Of a stretch of DNA of 64,000 bases, positions 1 to 7,978 are shown piece after piece. This stretch comes from Allolucifera butyrica (lineage in GTDB: Bacteria > Bacillota > Negativicutes > Sporomusales > UPPP01). The stretch's first letter is position 1; each line of letters opens with the position of its first letter. A model generated the notes under the pieces. That model was given only the letters and a program-made list of their open reading frames with translations, had not been told where the DNA came from and ran no database searches. The DNA lies in NCBI RefSeq assembly GCF_900476375.1, contig NZ_UPPP01000083.1, positions 124,001-188,000 on the forward strand, written 5' to 3'. The translations under genes and the position numbers were made by a program.

Positions 1-158
1 ACTCCACCAGCGGTAGCGACAAGCTCCTGCAAAGCAATGGAAAAGGGGGAAGCTTTGGTATCCGTCTGTTCGGCACTGTGCCGAAAGCGGTCGGCCCTGA
101 CCCACAAAGACCATAACGTGCCGCAAAGTATAATGATCAGTGCGCTCCACCCATACAT
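1..158 (-). CDS. Unknown membrane protein, N-terminal fragment
   Basis: An open frame starts at ATG 158 after a GGAGGGAAGGCA ribosome site and runs off the left edge of the window, giving 52 codons. The first 20 residues (MYGWSALIIILCGTLWSLWV) form one hydrophobic segment, followed by a polar stretch with RADRFRHSAEQ and then SIALQELVATAGG. It is probably anchored in the membrane or exported. I do not recognise the family. It is the gene after dut in transcription order, separated from it by 355 bases. The good ribosome site and uninterrupted frame make it a likely real gene. Confidence 0.55.
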   Translation of the reverse strand, partial: MYGWSALIIILCGTLWSLWVRADRFRHSAEQTDTKASPFSIALQELVATAGG

Positions 159-513
159 TGCCTTCCCTCCACCAGCAAGCTTATTACATAAGTATGACTG
201 CCGTCCGGTTTATATGTCCATTTATAGGAAAAACCACTGACACGGTTTTTCGGTAATTGGAAATTGGTAATTGGATTTTGGAATAAAAGACCACGATTCC
301 ATAAGAACTTGTTTGCAGGGTTCAGGGTGCGGGAAAATCCTCTGAAAATTGGCAGTCATCCCGGCAGAAGGATCGTCTTGTCATAAGCGGAGGTTAAGTG
401 CCAACGGCGAAGCGTTGATAAGGCGATTCTTCTGCCGTTTTTCATAGAAAAGAATCCCCCTTGCCCATTTACCGCAGGAGAGATTCCAGATACCAAATAT
501 TTTTAAAAATTTT
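159..513. other. 355-base non-coding stretch between dut and the first gene
   Basis: No convincing gene lies here. It holds a 9-base direct repeat (ggtaattgg at 252-260 and 266-274) and a long imperfect stem-loop at 362-437, annotated separately. The stretch around 241-340 is AT-rich and plain. A promoter for the partial gene at 158 may lie here but no good sigma-A match was found. Confidence 0.5.
362..442. repeat. Structured stem-loop element, possibly a dispersed repeat
   Basis: A 14-base arm at 362-375 (cggcagaaggatcg) pairs with 424-437 (cgattcttctgccg) with one mismatch, enclosing 48 bases. Inside are two smaller hairpins, cttgtcataag (376-386) and caacggcgaagcgttg (402-417). A TTTTT run follows on the plus strand at 438-442. 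It could be a folded RNA, a terminator-like structure or a chromosomal repeat unit. It resembles repeat units I associate with Sporomusaceae genomes, but that is memory only and unverified. Confidence 0.45.
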
Positions 514-960
514 CTACTGACCGGTACTGCCTAGGCCGCCGGTCCGGGAAGCGCTAACTGTTTTTTCCTCATCCGCCCGCAAGTATTTATAAAAAATCCC
601 CTGGGCAACTCTGGTCCCCTTGGTAATCCGGACCGCCTCCTCACCATGGTTAAAAACGGCAATTAATATATGCCCCTCATTCGTCTCATTGTTATAATAA
701 TCGGCGTCAATAATACCCTGGCCGTTTATCAGGCTAAGGGAATGTTTGATTGCCATACTGGACCGGATGTGAACACCGAAGAACTCATCGGCCTGCATAT
801 ATACTTTTAAACCGGTAGGGATAAAAGATACTTTTTGCGGCGGCAATACTACATCCTGAGCGGCGGCGATATCATAACCCGCACTATAAGCCGTTTTTCG
901 TTCCGGTAAGGGAATTCCGTCATTTTCATAACCGGAAATTTTGGCAAACCCTCGCAACAT
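514..960 (-). CDS. dut: dUTP diphosphatase (dUTPase)
   Basis: Hydrolyses dUTP to dUMP and pyrophosphate, keeping uracil out of DNA and supplying dUMP for thymidylate. All five trimeric dUTPase motifs are visible in 148 residues: AGYDI (27-31), RSS (66-68), GQGIIDADY (80-88, with the catalytic Asp near 85), RVAQ (117-120) and the glycine-rich lid RTGGLGSTG (139-147). The length is normal. ATG at 960 follows AGGGAGTTCGGTT. It lies 16 bases after the M16 peptidase gene and is probably co-transcribed with it; the two functions are not obviously linked. Confidence 0.95.
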   Translation of the reverse strand: MLRGFAKISGYENDGIPLPERKTAYSAGYDIAAAQDVVLPPQKVSFIPTGLKVYMQADEFFGVHIRSSMAIKHSLSLINGQGIIDADYYNNETNEGHILIAVFNHGEEAVRITKGTRVAQGIFYKYLRADEEKTVSASRTGGLGSTGQ

Positions 961-976
961 AACCGAACTCCCTTTC

Positions 977-2230
977 TTATATTTTTAAATCTGCCGGCAA
1001 CTGTTCCCCCGAAACGGGGCCCAAAGCAGTCAAACTTAAAGCTTGCTGCAAAAACAGCCTGTCGCACATGTTTCTAAAATCAGCGAGCGAAACCTGTTCA
1101 ATTTTCTCAATAATCTCTTCCAGCGTAATATATTTATTCATGGTAACTTCCATTTTACCGAGCCTCGACATCCGGCTGTTGGAACTTTCCAGGCCAAGCA
1201 GCAAACTGCCCTTTAACTGCTCTTTGGTTTTGACTAATTCGGCTTCGGTAATCCCCTGCCGGCACAGCTCTTTTATATTTTGCAGGATCAGTTCAATCAC
1301 CTGTGATGCATTCCCCGGTCTGGTCCCGGCATAAATTGTCAGTAAGCCGGCGTCACTGTAATTGGTTTGATACGAATAGACGGAATAGGCCAAACCTCGT
1401 TCCTCCCGGATTGACTGAAACAGGCGGGAACTAATTCCACCGCCTAATATGTTGTTTAGGATATGTACGGTGTAAATGTCAGGCGAATTTTGCGGCACAC
1501 TGCCGGTGCCCAGGCAGAAATGTACTTGTTCCGTATCTTTCGTTTGTACGGTATAAGCGGAAGTTAATACCGGCGGCAAAGCTAAAGAAGTCCTTTTCGT
1601 TCCCGTGAGACTGCCAAAAAACCTTTCCGCCAGAGCGGTTACTCCCTCGTGCGTAATATTGCCTGCCGCGGCAATAACCATATTATCTGGTGTATAAAAG
1701 CGCCGATAGTATTCCAGTACTTTAGTTCGGTTAAGCTCTTTCACTGACTGAACGGTTCCCAGGATATTCCGGCCTAATGTATGACCGGGCCATACATGAT
1801 CCAAATAAAGATCATGTACCAATTCGTCCGGTGAATCTTCATACATATTGATCTCTTCCATTACGACTTCCCGTTCCCGTTCAATATCGGCCGGGTCAAA
1901 TTTGGAAAAACACAACATATCGCTTAAAATATCCATGGCCAGCTCTGTGTGCGTGTCTAAAATCTTCATGTAATAGCAGGTGTATTCTTTGGCGGTAAAA
2001 GCATTCAATTGCCCGCCTACGGCATCTACCTGTTCCGCTATGTCTTTAGCGGAACGGCTGAGTGTTCCTTTAAATAATAAGTGTTCAATAAAATGAGAAA
2101 CTCCATGGTTATCTTCCTCTTCATAGCGGGAGCCTGTGTTTACCCAAATCCCAAGCGTTACCGACTTGACATAAGGAATAGTTTCTGAAACGATCCGAAT
2201 CCCGTTTGGCAATACAGATTTACGATACAT
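977..2230 (-). CDS. M16-family zinc peptidase (MlpA/YmxG type)
   Basis: A 417-residue M16 peptidase related to the mitochondrial processing peptidase beta subunit. The inverted zinc motif HFIEH is at 46-50, and the third ligand is probably Glu126 in EVVMEEINMY, at the usual spacing. The C-terminal half (about 170-400) is the inactive M16_C domain that completes the clamshell. No signal peptide is seen, so it should be cytoplasmic. The start ATG 2230 follows AAGGAG with 6-base spacing. The position near pnp and the ylxY-type gene matches B. subtilis mlpA. The natural substrate is unknown. Confidence 0.92.
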   Translation of the reverse strand: MYRKSVLPNGIRIVSETIPYVKSVTLGIWVNTGSRYEEEDNHGVSHFIEHLLFKGTLSRSAKDIAEQVDAVGGQLNAFTAKEYTCYYMKILDTHTELAMDILSDMLCFSKFDPADIEREREVVMEEINMYEDSPDELVHDLYLDHVWPGHTLGRNILGTVQSVKELNRTKVLEYYRRFYTPDNMVIAAAGNITHEGVTALAERFFGSLTGTKRTSLALPPVLTSAYTVQTKDTEQVHFCLGTGSVPQNSPDIYTVHILNNILGGGISSRLFQSIREERGLAYSVYSYQTNYSDAGLLTIYAGTRPGNASQVIELILQNIKELCRQGITEAELVKTKEQLKGSLLLGLESSNSRMSRLGKMEVTMNKYITLEEIIEKIEQVSLADFRNMCDRLFLQQALSLTALGPVSGEQLPADLKI

Positions 2231-2296
2231 AGAAAACTCCTTTTTTATAAAATATAAATAACATTCTGTCGATACGTGGGAAATCCTGCTTTTAAT

Positions 2297-2325
2297 ATTA
2301 TATTCATTCCTATAAGGAAAAAACC
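2297..2325 (-). promoter_or_regulatory. Possible sigma-A promoter for the M16 peptidase and dut
   Basis: A perfect -10 box TATAAT (complement of 2297-2302) lies about 67 bases upstream of ATG 2230. Seventeen bases further up, the -35 position falls in the U-run of the amidase terminator and reads only as a T-rich hexamer. The -10 is good and the -35 poor, so this is tentative. Confidence 0.3.
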
Positions 2326-2348
2326 AGGGATTCTTTCCTCCCTGGTTT
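2315..2348 (-). terminator. Intrinsic terminator after the amidase gene
   Basis: On the minus strand AACCAGGGA, an 8-base loop and TCCCTGGTT form a 9-bp stem followed by TTTTCCTT. It begins a few bases past the amidase stop codon at 2355. Confidence 0.85.
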
Positions 2349-2354
2349 ATCAGA

Positions 2355-3215
2355 TTACCGGCTACTGAAATAATTAACGATCCCGTTGAAAATGCCTTGC
2401 GCTATGCTGGCACGATACGTTGCGTCATGCAGCCGCGCCGCCTCTGTCGGATTGGAAACAAATCCCATCTCCAACAGCATTGCCGGCACAGGATTATTAC
2501 GCAGTACATAGAAATTGGCCGGTGATACTCCCCTATTCACAGCATGGGTTTCTTTAACAACCGCATTTTGTACCGCCCTGGCTAAAGCAGATGATTTGCC
2601 ATTGGGATAAAAGGACATAGTACCGGCAATACTGGGGTCGTCATTGTCGTTGGAGTGAATACTGACAAAAATATCAGCCTGATTTTCCTCAGCGATCGTT
2701 ATCCTTGCCTGTAATTCCTGATCCAGCGTACTGCCTTCCGGTGCGACGGTACGGTCCGTATCCCGGGTCATAACGACTTTGGCCCCTGCCTGGCGCAATT
2801 TATCCCGCAACTTCAGACCCACGGCTAAATTATTATCGGATTCGCGGGTATTGTTGGCTACAGCGCCCGGATTACTGCCGCCATGACCGGGGTCAATCAC
2901 AATCACTTTTCCTTGTAATACATTGCTATCCTGTCCGTCACTGCCTACTGGCGGCAACGGAGTCACTTTTACCGGCGAATCGGCTGTTGACGATTTGCTG
3001 CCAAACACATTTAAAATTGGATCCAGGATTTTGTTGAAGAGTAAGTCAATAACCTTGTCAATCAAACCCGTTCCGCCGGAACCGGGCACGGTCGACGCCG
3101 TCAGGACACTGGAGGCGTGGCCCGGTGGCGCCGCTTGGGTTGTGGGTAAAGGCAGGAGCAGCGTTAGCAACAAAATTCCCAATAGAATATGGGTCAATCG
3201 CTTTTTGTTATGCAT
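2355..3215 (-). CDS. Secreted N-acetylmuramoyl-L-alanine amidase (Amidase_3)
   Basis: Cleaves the amide bond between muramic acid and the stem peptide of peptidoglycan. With ATG 3215 (after GGGGGAGGTTTCA) the protein has 286 residues; a 20-codon upstream extension lacks a ribosome site and was rejected. Residues 1-28 form a signal peptide ending TTQAA. A linker to about 100 is followed by the catalytic domain: zinc ligands His111 (DPGHGG), Glu125 (RESDNN) and His187 (SIHSND), and catalytic Glu249 (LLEMGFVSN). It resembles CwlD (spore cortex) or a LytC-type amidase; no SH3 or other wall-binding repeats are seen. A 24-bp near-palindrome lies about 70 bases upstream. Confidence 0.88.
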   Translation of the reverse strand: MHNKKRLTHILLGILLLTLLLPLPTTQAAPPGHASSVLTASTVPGSGGTGLIDKVIDLLFNKILDPILNVFGSKSSTADSPVKVTPLPPVGSDGQDSNVLQGKVIVIDPGHGGSNPGAVANNTRESDNNLAVGLKLRDKLRQAGAKVVMTRDTDRTVAPEGSTLDQELQARITIAEENQADIFVSIHSNDNDDPSIAGTMSFYPNGKSSALARAVQNAVVKETHAVNRGVSPANFYVLRNNPVPAMLLEMGFVSNPTEAARLHDATYRASIAQGIFNGIVNYFSSR

Positions 3216-3285
3216 TGAAACCTCCCCCAAATATAAAATAACATACCTACTTAATATAAGTGGTATGTAAAACAATAAAGATAGT

Positions 3286-3309
3286 TTTATGTAAACATGT
3301 TAACATAAA
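3286..3309. promoter_or_regulatory. 24-bp near-perfect palindrome upstream of the amidase
   Basis: Positions 3286-3309 read as an inverted repeat of TTTATGTWAACAT around a central CATG, broken by a single mismatched pair. It lies between the YlxY-gene terminator and the amidase start. The symmetry and AT-rich half-sites are typical of a dimeric repressor or activator site. The regulator is unknown. Confidence 0.35.
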
Positions 3310-3326
3310 TAAGCGATTTAAGCAAT

Positions 3327-3357
3327 AAAAAATATAGGCATTTACATGCCTATATTT
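3327..3357 (-). terminator. Intrinsic terminator after the YlxY-type gene
   Basis: On the minus strand ATATAGGCA, a 6-base loop and TGCCTATAT form a 9-bp stem followed by TTTTTTATTG. It starts directly after the stop codon at 3359. Confidence 0.85.
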
Positions 3358-3358
3358 G

Positions 3359-4072
3359 TCAATCCAACACATCAGATACCGTTGTTATTTGATAGCCAAG
3401 TTTTTGTAATTCTTCAATCAAATCCGGCAGAGCCTTGGCTGTCGGTTCGGTTGGATGCATAAGGATAATTGCACCGTTATGAATTTTTTTCAGAACTCTC
3501 TTTTTTATAATATCTGCCGGTGGCCGTTGCCAATCAATCGTATCAATACTCCACATGATGGTTTTGTACCCTAATTCCTGGGCGGCTGACAAAACCGTAT
3601 CGTTATACTCTCCATAAGGCGGCGCATAGAGCACGGTTTTCTTGCCGGTTATATTATTAATAAGATCCTGTGCCAGAATAATTTGTTCCTTATTTTTTTC
3701 TTTACTGAGAGTATTCGGGTGCGGGTGGCTATAGGTGTGGTTGCCCAGTTCATGCCCTCTGTCGGCAATCATCTTCAAAACGTCGGGATAGCGTTTAGCC
3801 CAGCTGCCGCCGATAAAGAAGGTGATCTTGCAATTGTATTTATCCAGCGTATTTAACATGTCGGGAAGAAACTCTTCCCCCCAGAATACATTACAGGCCA
3901 ATGCCACTTTCGGCTTTGACTCATTCCCATGAAAGTATGGCTGGGGTACTGATGACGACTGATTGCTGAGCAGTGGCTGAAGGATGCCGGATAACATGGC
4001 CAGAAACAAGAAGATCCCCGTTGCAAAAACAACATACCATTGCGGAATCCGTACAGCCAAAAATATTTTCAT
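3359..4072 (-). CDS. ylxY: YlxY-type polysaccharide deacetylase-like protein
   Basis: A NodB-fold protein of 237 residues from ATG 4072, which follows GGAGAG; earlier in-frame starts are too close to that site. Residues 12-35 are a signal anchor, so the domain should face outward. The HTYSH zinc motif is kept (112-116), but the TFDDG motif holding the catalytic Asp and a metal Asp is replaced by ALACNVFWGEE (57-67). The usual RPPYG reads APPYG (150-154) and the last His motif reads ILMHPT. It is therefore probably not a standard deacetylase. Its place between pnp and the M16 peptidase equals B. subtilis ylxY, whose role is unclear. Confidence 0.82.
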   Translation of the reverse strand: MKIFLAVRIPQWYVVFATGIFLFLAMLSGILQPLLSNQSSSVPQPYFHGNESKPKVALACNVFWGEEFLPDMLNTLDKYNCKITFFIGGSWAKRYPDVLKMIADRGHELGNHTYSHPHPNTLSKEKNKEQIILAQDLINNITGKKTVLYAPPYGEYNDTVLSAAQELGYKTIMWSIDTIDWQRPPADIIKKRVLKKIHNGAIILMHPTEPTAKALPDLIEELQKLGYQITTVSDVLD

Positions 4073-4150
4073 TACCATCACTCTCCAATTGAACTTCCTT
4101 ATTACTTAATGTATTAAGCAAGCAATTGTTTCATGATACGAAAGACCGCA

Positions 4151-4180
4151 TAAAAAAACATAAACCGTTGGGTTTATGTT
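4151..4180 (-). terminator. Intrinsic terminator after pnp
   Basis: On the minus strand CATAAACC, loop CAAC and GGTTTATG are followed by TTTTTTTA. It begins about 17 bases beyond the pnp stop codon at 4196. Confidence 0.88.
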
Positions 4181-4195
4181 TTCTGAGGAAACTAC

Positions 4196-6292
4196 TTATT
4201 CAGCTTCTTTTGGTTGTTCCACTTTTAGCAATTCCTTCCGGGATAAGTTGATCCGTCCTTGGCGGTCAATCTCGGTAACTTTAACCATGATCTCATCCCC
4301 TGGTTTTACAACATCCTCCACCTTCGCAACCCGCTCCCGTGCCAGCTGCGAAATGTGAACCAAGCCTTCTTTCCCCGGTAATATTTCCACAAACGCACCA
4401 AAATTCATTAAGCGGGTCACTTTTCCTAGATAAATACCGCCAACTTCCACATCCCGCACTAAATTCTCAATAATTTTTACTGCTTTCTGACCGGCTTCTA
4501 CATCAACGGCAGCAATAAATACCTTACCGTCATCTTCGATATCAATGGTAACCCCAGTATCTTCAATGATCTTTTTAATAATTTTGCCGCCCGGTCCAAT
4601 TACGTCCCGGATTTTGTCCGGGTCAATCTCCATAGTAATAATTCGCGGCGCATACGGTGAAAGTTCAGCCCGGGGCGTATCGATTACGGCCATCATTTTT
4701 TCCATGATATGCATCCGTCCGCGTTTGGCTTGTTCAAGAGCCGATTCCAAAATTTCTTTGGTAATGCCCGCAATCTTAATATCCATCTGGATTGCCGTAA
4801 CCCCTTGGGTCGTACCGGCAACTTTAAAATCCATATCTCCCAGGGCGTCTTCCATCCCTTGTATGTCGGTCAAAATGGTGTAATGATCCCCTTCTTTGAC
4901 CAGCCCCATGGCCACTCCGGACACCGGCGCTTTAATCGGCACCCCCGCATCCATTAGGGACAATGTGCTGCCACAAACGCTTCCCATGGACGTGGAACCG
5001 TTCGATTCCAATACTTCCGACACAACCCGGATGGTATACGGAAAATCTGTTTCTGATGGAATCACGGGCAATAAAGCACGCTCAGCCAAGGCACCATGGC
5101 CGATTTCCCGGCGGCCGGGCCCTCGTGAAGGTTTAGTCTCGCCAACGCTGAAAGCGGGAAAATTATAGTGATGCATGTACCGTTTCGATTCTTCAACACC
5201 GAGACCGTCCAAAATTTGTTCGTCACCAATTGCCCCTAAGGTCGCAATGGACAACACCTGTGTCTGTCCCCGGGTAAAAAGTCCCGATCCATGGGTCCGG
5301 GCCAGCACGCCCACTTCGCAGGTAATGGGACGCACCTCGTCTACTTTCCGCCCATCCGGCCGGATTTTGTCCACCGTAATCATACGGCGCACAATTTCTT
5401 TCAGAACTTTTTGCATGGTATAGGCTATTTCTTTTGCATTATCGGGATAAATCTCAGCGAAATGTTCCATCGCTTCATTTTTAACCTGTTTGATGTCTTC
5501 TTCCCGGGCAAGTTTATCCGAATTTGCCACAGCGACCTTTAGTTTTTCGGTTACATATTCCCTGACCGCCGCGTTAATTTCTTCCGGAACCTCATAAAGC
5601 GGCAGTTTCCGCTTCGGCTTACCTATTTTTTCCACAATTTTTTCCTGAAAAGCTACAATTTCCCGGATGACATCATGACCAAAACGAATGGCTTCCAGGA
5701 TCACTGTTTCCGGCAATTCATTGGCTCCGGCTTCTACCATAAGTACAGCGTCCTTCGTGCCGGCGACTACCAGATTCATTTCACTTTGATTTTGCTGTTC
5801 GACAGTTGGGTTTATAATAAATTCCCCATTCATTCTGCCTACTCTCACGCCGGCAATCGGACCATTAAAAGGAATATCGGAAATAGACAGCGAACAGGAC
5901 GCGCCGATCATCGCCGGTATATCAGGTGGATTATTCTGATCAACCGACATAACCGTAGCAACTACTTGCACATCATTTCTAAAACCTTCGGCAAACAACG
6001 GACGAATCGGACGGTCAATCAACCGGCCGGAAAGAATGGCCGCTTCACTGGGACGGCCTTCCCGTTTTATAAAGCCTCCGGGAATCTTACCTACGGAATA
6101 TAGCCGCTCCTCATAATCAACAGTCAAGGGAAAAAAATCAATCCCTGCTCTTGGTTCGGCCGATGCAGTGGCGGTAACCATCACGGCGGTATCGCCGTAA
6201 CGTACCAAAACTGCACCATTTGCCTGTTTAGCCATTTTGCCTGCTTCCAAAACAAGCAACCGGCCGCCAACTTCTAATTGAAAACTCTCCAT
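4196..6292 (-). CDS. pnp: Polyribonucleotide nucleotidyltransferase (PNPase)
   Basis: A phosphorolytic 3'-to-5' exoribonuclease that releases nucleoside diphosphates during RNA decay and can also add heteropolymeric tails. The 698 residues match the family: two RNase PH domains (about 10-230 and 310-540) joined by a helical linker, a KH domain with the [10 protein letters not shown] loop (near 565), and a C-terminal S1 domain (about 620-690, [18 protein letters not shown]). ATG 6292 follows GAGGAGGAAAACCAAAT. It has its own unit, between the rpsO terminator and its own terminator; the rpsO-pnp order is conserved in many bacteria. Confidence 0.98.
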   Translation of the reverse strand: MESFQLEVGGRLLVLEAGKMAKQANGAVLVRYGDTAVMVTATASAEPRAGIDFFPLTVDYEERLYSVGKIPGGFIKREGRPSEAAILSGRLIDRPIRPLFAEGFRNDVQVVATVMSVDQNNPPDIPAMIGASCSLSISDIPFNGPIAGVRVGRMNGEFIINPTVEQQNQSEMNLVVAGTKDAVLMVEAGANELPETVILEAIRFGHDVIREIVAFQEKIVEKIGKPKRKLPLYEVPEEINAAVREYVTEKLKVAVANSDKLAREEDIKQVKNEAMEHFAEIYPDNAKEIAYTMQKVLKEIVRRMITVDKIRPDGRKVDEVRPITCEVGVLARTHGSGLFTRGQTQVLSIATLGAIGDEQILDGLGVEESKRYMHHYNFPAFSVGETKPSRGPGRREIGHGALAERALLPVIPSETDFPYTIRVVSEVLESNGSTSMGSVCGSTLSLMDAGVPIKAPVSGVAMGLVKEGDHYTILTDIQGMEDALGDMDFKVAGTTQGVTAIQMDIKIAGITKEILESALEQAKRGRMHIMEKMMAVIDTPRAELSPYAPRIITMEIDPDKIRDVIGPGGKIIKKIIEDTGVTIDIEDDGKVFIAAVDVEAGQKAVKIIENLVRDVEVGGIYLGKVTRLMNFGAFVEILPGKEGLVHISQLARERVAKVEDVVKPGDEIMVKVTEIDRQGRINLSRKELLKVEQPKEAE

Positions 6293-6403
6293 ATTTGGTT
6301 TTCCTCCTCTTCTTAAACCCCTTTTCTTTTTCCAAAGTTTAACTCTTCGACATTTTTCTTATTATTCCCTTTTTTATTCAAATCTAACCTGAATAAAATA
6401 AAT

Positions 6404-6427
6404 AAAAGCGGGCATAACCCCGCTTTT
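6404..6427 (-). terminator. Intrinsic terminator between rpsO and pnp
   Basis: AAAAGCGGG (6404-6412) pairs with CCCGCTTTT (6419-6427). On the minus strand a TATTTATTTTATT run follows. It lies 16 bases past the rpsO stop. Readthrough into pnp is likely, as in other rpsO-pnp pairs, but that is inference. Confidence 0.8.
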
Positions 6428-6442
6428 AAATCCTGCATGTAA

Positions 6443-6709
6443 TTATTTTCTGAGATTGAGCTTTTCAAGGATCGAGCGGTAACGTTCAATATCATCATCA
6501 CGCAGGTAGTTTAATAAACCTCTGCGTTGACCTACCATTTTAAGTAGTCCGCGACGGGAATGATGATCTTTTTTGTGCTCCTTTAAATGTTCGGTCAGGT
6601 AGTTAATCCGCTCCGTCAAGATAGCAATCTGTACTTCCGGAGAACCGGTATCACTTTCATGGAGACGATACTTTTCAATCAACTGCTGCTTTTTTTCCGG
6701 TGTCAACAC
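6443..6709 (-). CDS. rpsO: 30S ribosomal protein S15
   Basis: Primary 16S rRNA-binding protein that binds the h20/h21/h22 junction of the 30S platform. The 88 residues are normal length, with the conserved [19 protein letters not shown] and [18 protein letters not shown] segments. The start is GTG 6709 after AGGAGGTG with 7-base spacing; the next codon TTG is a less likely alternative. It is transcribed from its own promoter with a leader of about 90 bases, where S15 commonly represses its own translation. Confidence 0.97.
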   Translation of the reverse strand: MLTPEKKQQLIEKYRLHESDTGSPEVQIAILTERINYLTEHLKEHKKDHHSRRGLLKMVGQRRGLLNYLRDDDIERYRSILEKLNLRK

Positions 6710-6718
6710 AATGGGTCA

Positions 6719-6803
6719 CCTCCTTTTATTCACTATCCCCATTAGCCAAGACAATCGTTGGAGATTCGATGATCCTCGCTACGGTTCTGCTAATTATTCA
6801 CAC
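6719..6803 (-). promoter_or_regulatory. Probable rpsO leader (S15 autoregulation candidate)
   Basis: The expected transcript start near 6804 leaves about 90 bases before rpsO. The leader holds a short hairpin, ATCG-aatctccaa-CGAT, and ends in AGGAGGTG. S15 represses its own translation through several unrelated leader folds in different bacteria. No known fold was matched here with certainty. Confidence 0.35.
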
Positions 6804-6810
6804 CAAAATC

Positions 6811-6839
6811 ATTTTACCATAAACAAAAAATCCTGTAAA
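6811..6839 (-). promoter_or_regulatory. Sigma-A promoter for rpsO
   Basis: On the minus strand TTTACA (complement of 6834-6839), a 17-base spacer, then TAAAAT (complement of 6811-6816). Both hexamers match the sigma-A consensus at five of six positions. It lies just past the ribF stop codon. Confidence 0.65.
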
Positions 6840-6853
6840 TGGTCAATTTGGAT

Positions 6854-7786
6854 TTAGCGGGATAGAATGTTAAAATACGACCGGACGGCGGCAACATCCT
6901 GCCCGATCTGACGTTTCAACTCATCCGTAGTAGCAAATCGGATCTCGGACCGGATGCGTTCGACAAATTCGACAGTAAGCACCTGTCCGTATAGATTCGC
7001 CGTATAATCCAGAATATATACTTCCAGTCTTCTTTCACTTCCCTGGAAAGTAGGATTTTTACCAATATTCGCTACTCCGTAATATTGGTTCTTTTGGTTA
7101 TTCACCCGCACCGCATAGACCCCGTCGGCCGGCAAAACCAAATTGGCATCAACCGCCAGGTTGGCCGTGGGGTACCCCAGAGTACGGCCACGCTGGTCAC
7201 CGGCAATTACGGTTCCGGTCACACACGGTAAACGCCCCAAGAGCATCGTTGCCTGCCTTATGTTGCCTTCCGTAATACATTGTCTGATTAACGTACTGCT
7301 GACAAGCATTGTCTCTACATAAACACTTTCATGGACTTCCACGGAAAAAGAATTTTCCCGCCCGGCCTGTTGCAATACGTCCGGCGTACCGGCACCCTGA
7401 TAACCAAATGAATAATTGGGTCCGACCACAACATGCCTGGGTCCGAGATTGTCCGCCAACATCGTTATAAAAGCGGCCGGCGATAACCGCAGAAATTCTC
7501 TGGTAAATGGAATCGTTAATAAAACATCGACGCCTAATTTTTCAATCAGCGCCGCCTTATCCTGCTGTGATACAATTTGCGGCGGGCAATGCTCCGGTGC
7601 CAGCACGGCAAGAGGATGATTGCTGAAAGTAAATACAACGCTGGTACCACCTGAGGAACGAGCCAGATTTACTACCCGGGAAATAATCTTTTGGTGTCCC
7701 AGGTGTATACCGTCAAAGGTGCCTAACGCAACCGAGACAGCAGGGAAACTCCCCCTTAACTTTGTCATTTGGGTATATATCTTCAT
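6854..7786 (-). CDS. ribF: Bifunctional riboflavin kinase / FAD synthetase
   Basis: Phosphorylates riboflavin to FMN and adenylylates FMN to FAD. The chosen start ATG 7786 follows GAGGAGAAAGAT and gives 310 residues; a 15-codon upstream extension was rejected. The N-terminal nucleotidyltransferase domain carries GTFDGIHLGH (22-31) and SSTLIR; the C-terminal kinase domain has GRTLGYPTANL and a C-terminal helix RSEIRF. It follows truB as in most bacteria, but 192 bases separate them, so it may also have its own promoter. Confidence 0.96.
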   Translation of the reverse strand: MKIYTQMTKLRGSFPAVSVALGTFDGIHLGHQKIISRVVNLARSSGGTSVVFTFSNHPLAVLAPEHCPPQIVSQQDKAALIEKLGVDVLLTIPFTREFLRLSPAAFITMLADNLGPRHVVVGPNYSFGYQGAGTPDVLQQAGRENSFSVEVHESVYVETMLVSSTLIRQCITEGNIRQATMLLGRLPCVTGTVIAGDQRGRTLGYPTANLAVDANLVLPADGVYAVRVNNQKNQYYGVANIGKNPTFQGSERRLEVYILDYTANLYGQVLTVEFVERIRSEIRFATTDELKRQIGQDVAAVRSYFNILSR

Positions 7787-7842
7787 ATCTTTCTCCTCGC
7801 ATAACAACCTGGACCAAATCGCCACCCACATTTCGCACCCTA

Positions 7843-7881
7843 AACTTATAGCGACAATATTTCCCCCAATTTATAGCCACA
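7843..7881. repeat. Two 14-base direct repeats between truB and ribF
   Basis: aacttatagcgaca (7843-7856) and aatttatagccaca (7868-7881) match at 12 of 14 positions, with a period of 25 bases. They lie 57-95 bases upstream of the ribF start. They could be paired binding sites or chance. No clear promoter was found beside them. Confidence 0.3.
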
Positions 7882-7978
7882 AAGTAATAATTGATTTTTT
7901 ATTTCGTTTAAAATTCCTTCAATATATCTTTCTCAGAGAAAATATTTTAAATGACAGAGGACTGCGAAAAGTGGGATT

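Noticed and set aside
350..450. A 29-codon minus-strand frame (MKNGRRIALSTLRRWHLTSAY...) across the stem-loop element
   Set aside because: It lies completely inside the inverted-repeat structure and is very short; most likely a by-product of the repeat.
2244..2272. TCGACA-N17-TATAAA promoter-like pair on the minus strand before the M16 peptidase
   Set aside because: The start site it predicts (near 2237) would leave the ribosome site at or upstream of the transcript end, so it cannot serve the leadered gene.
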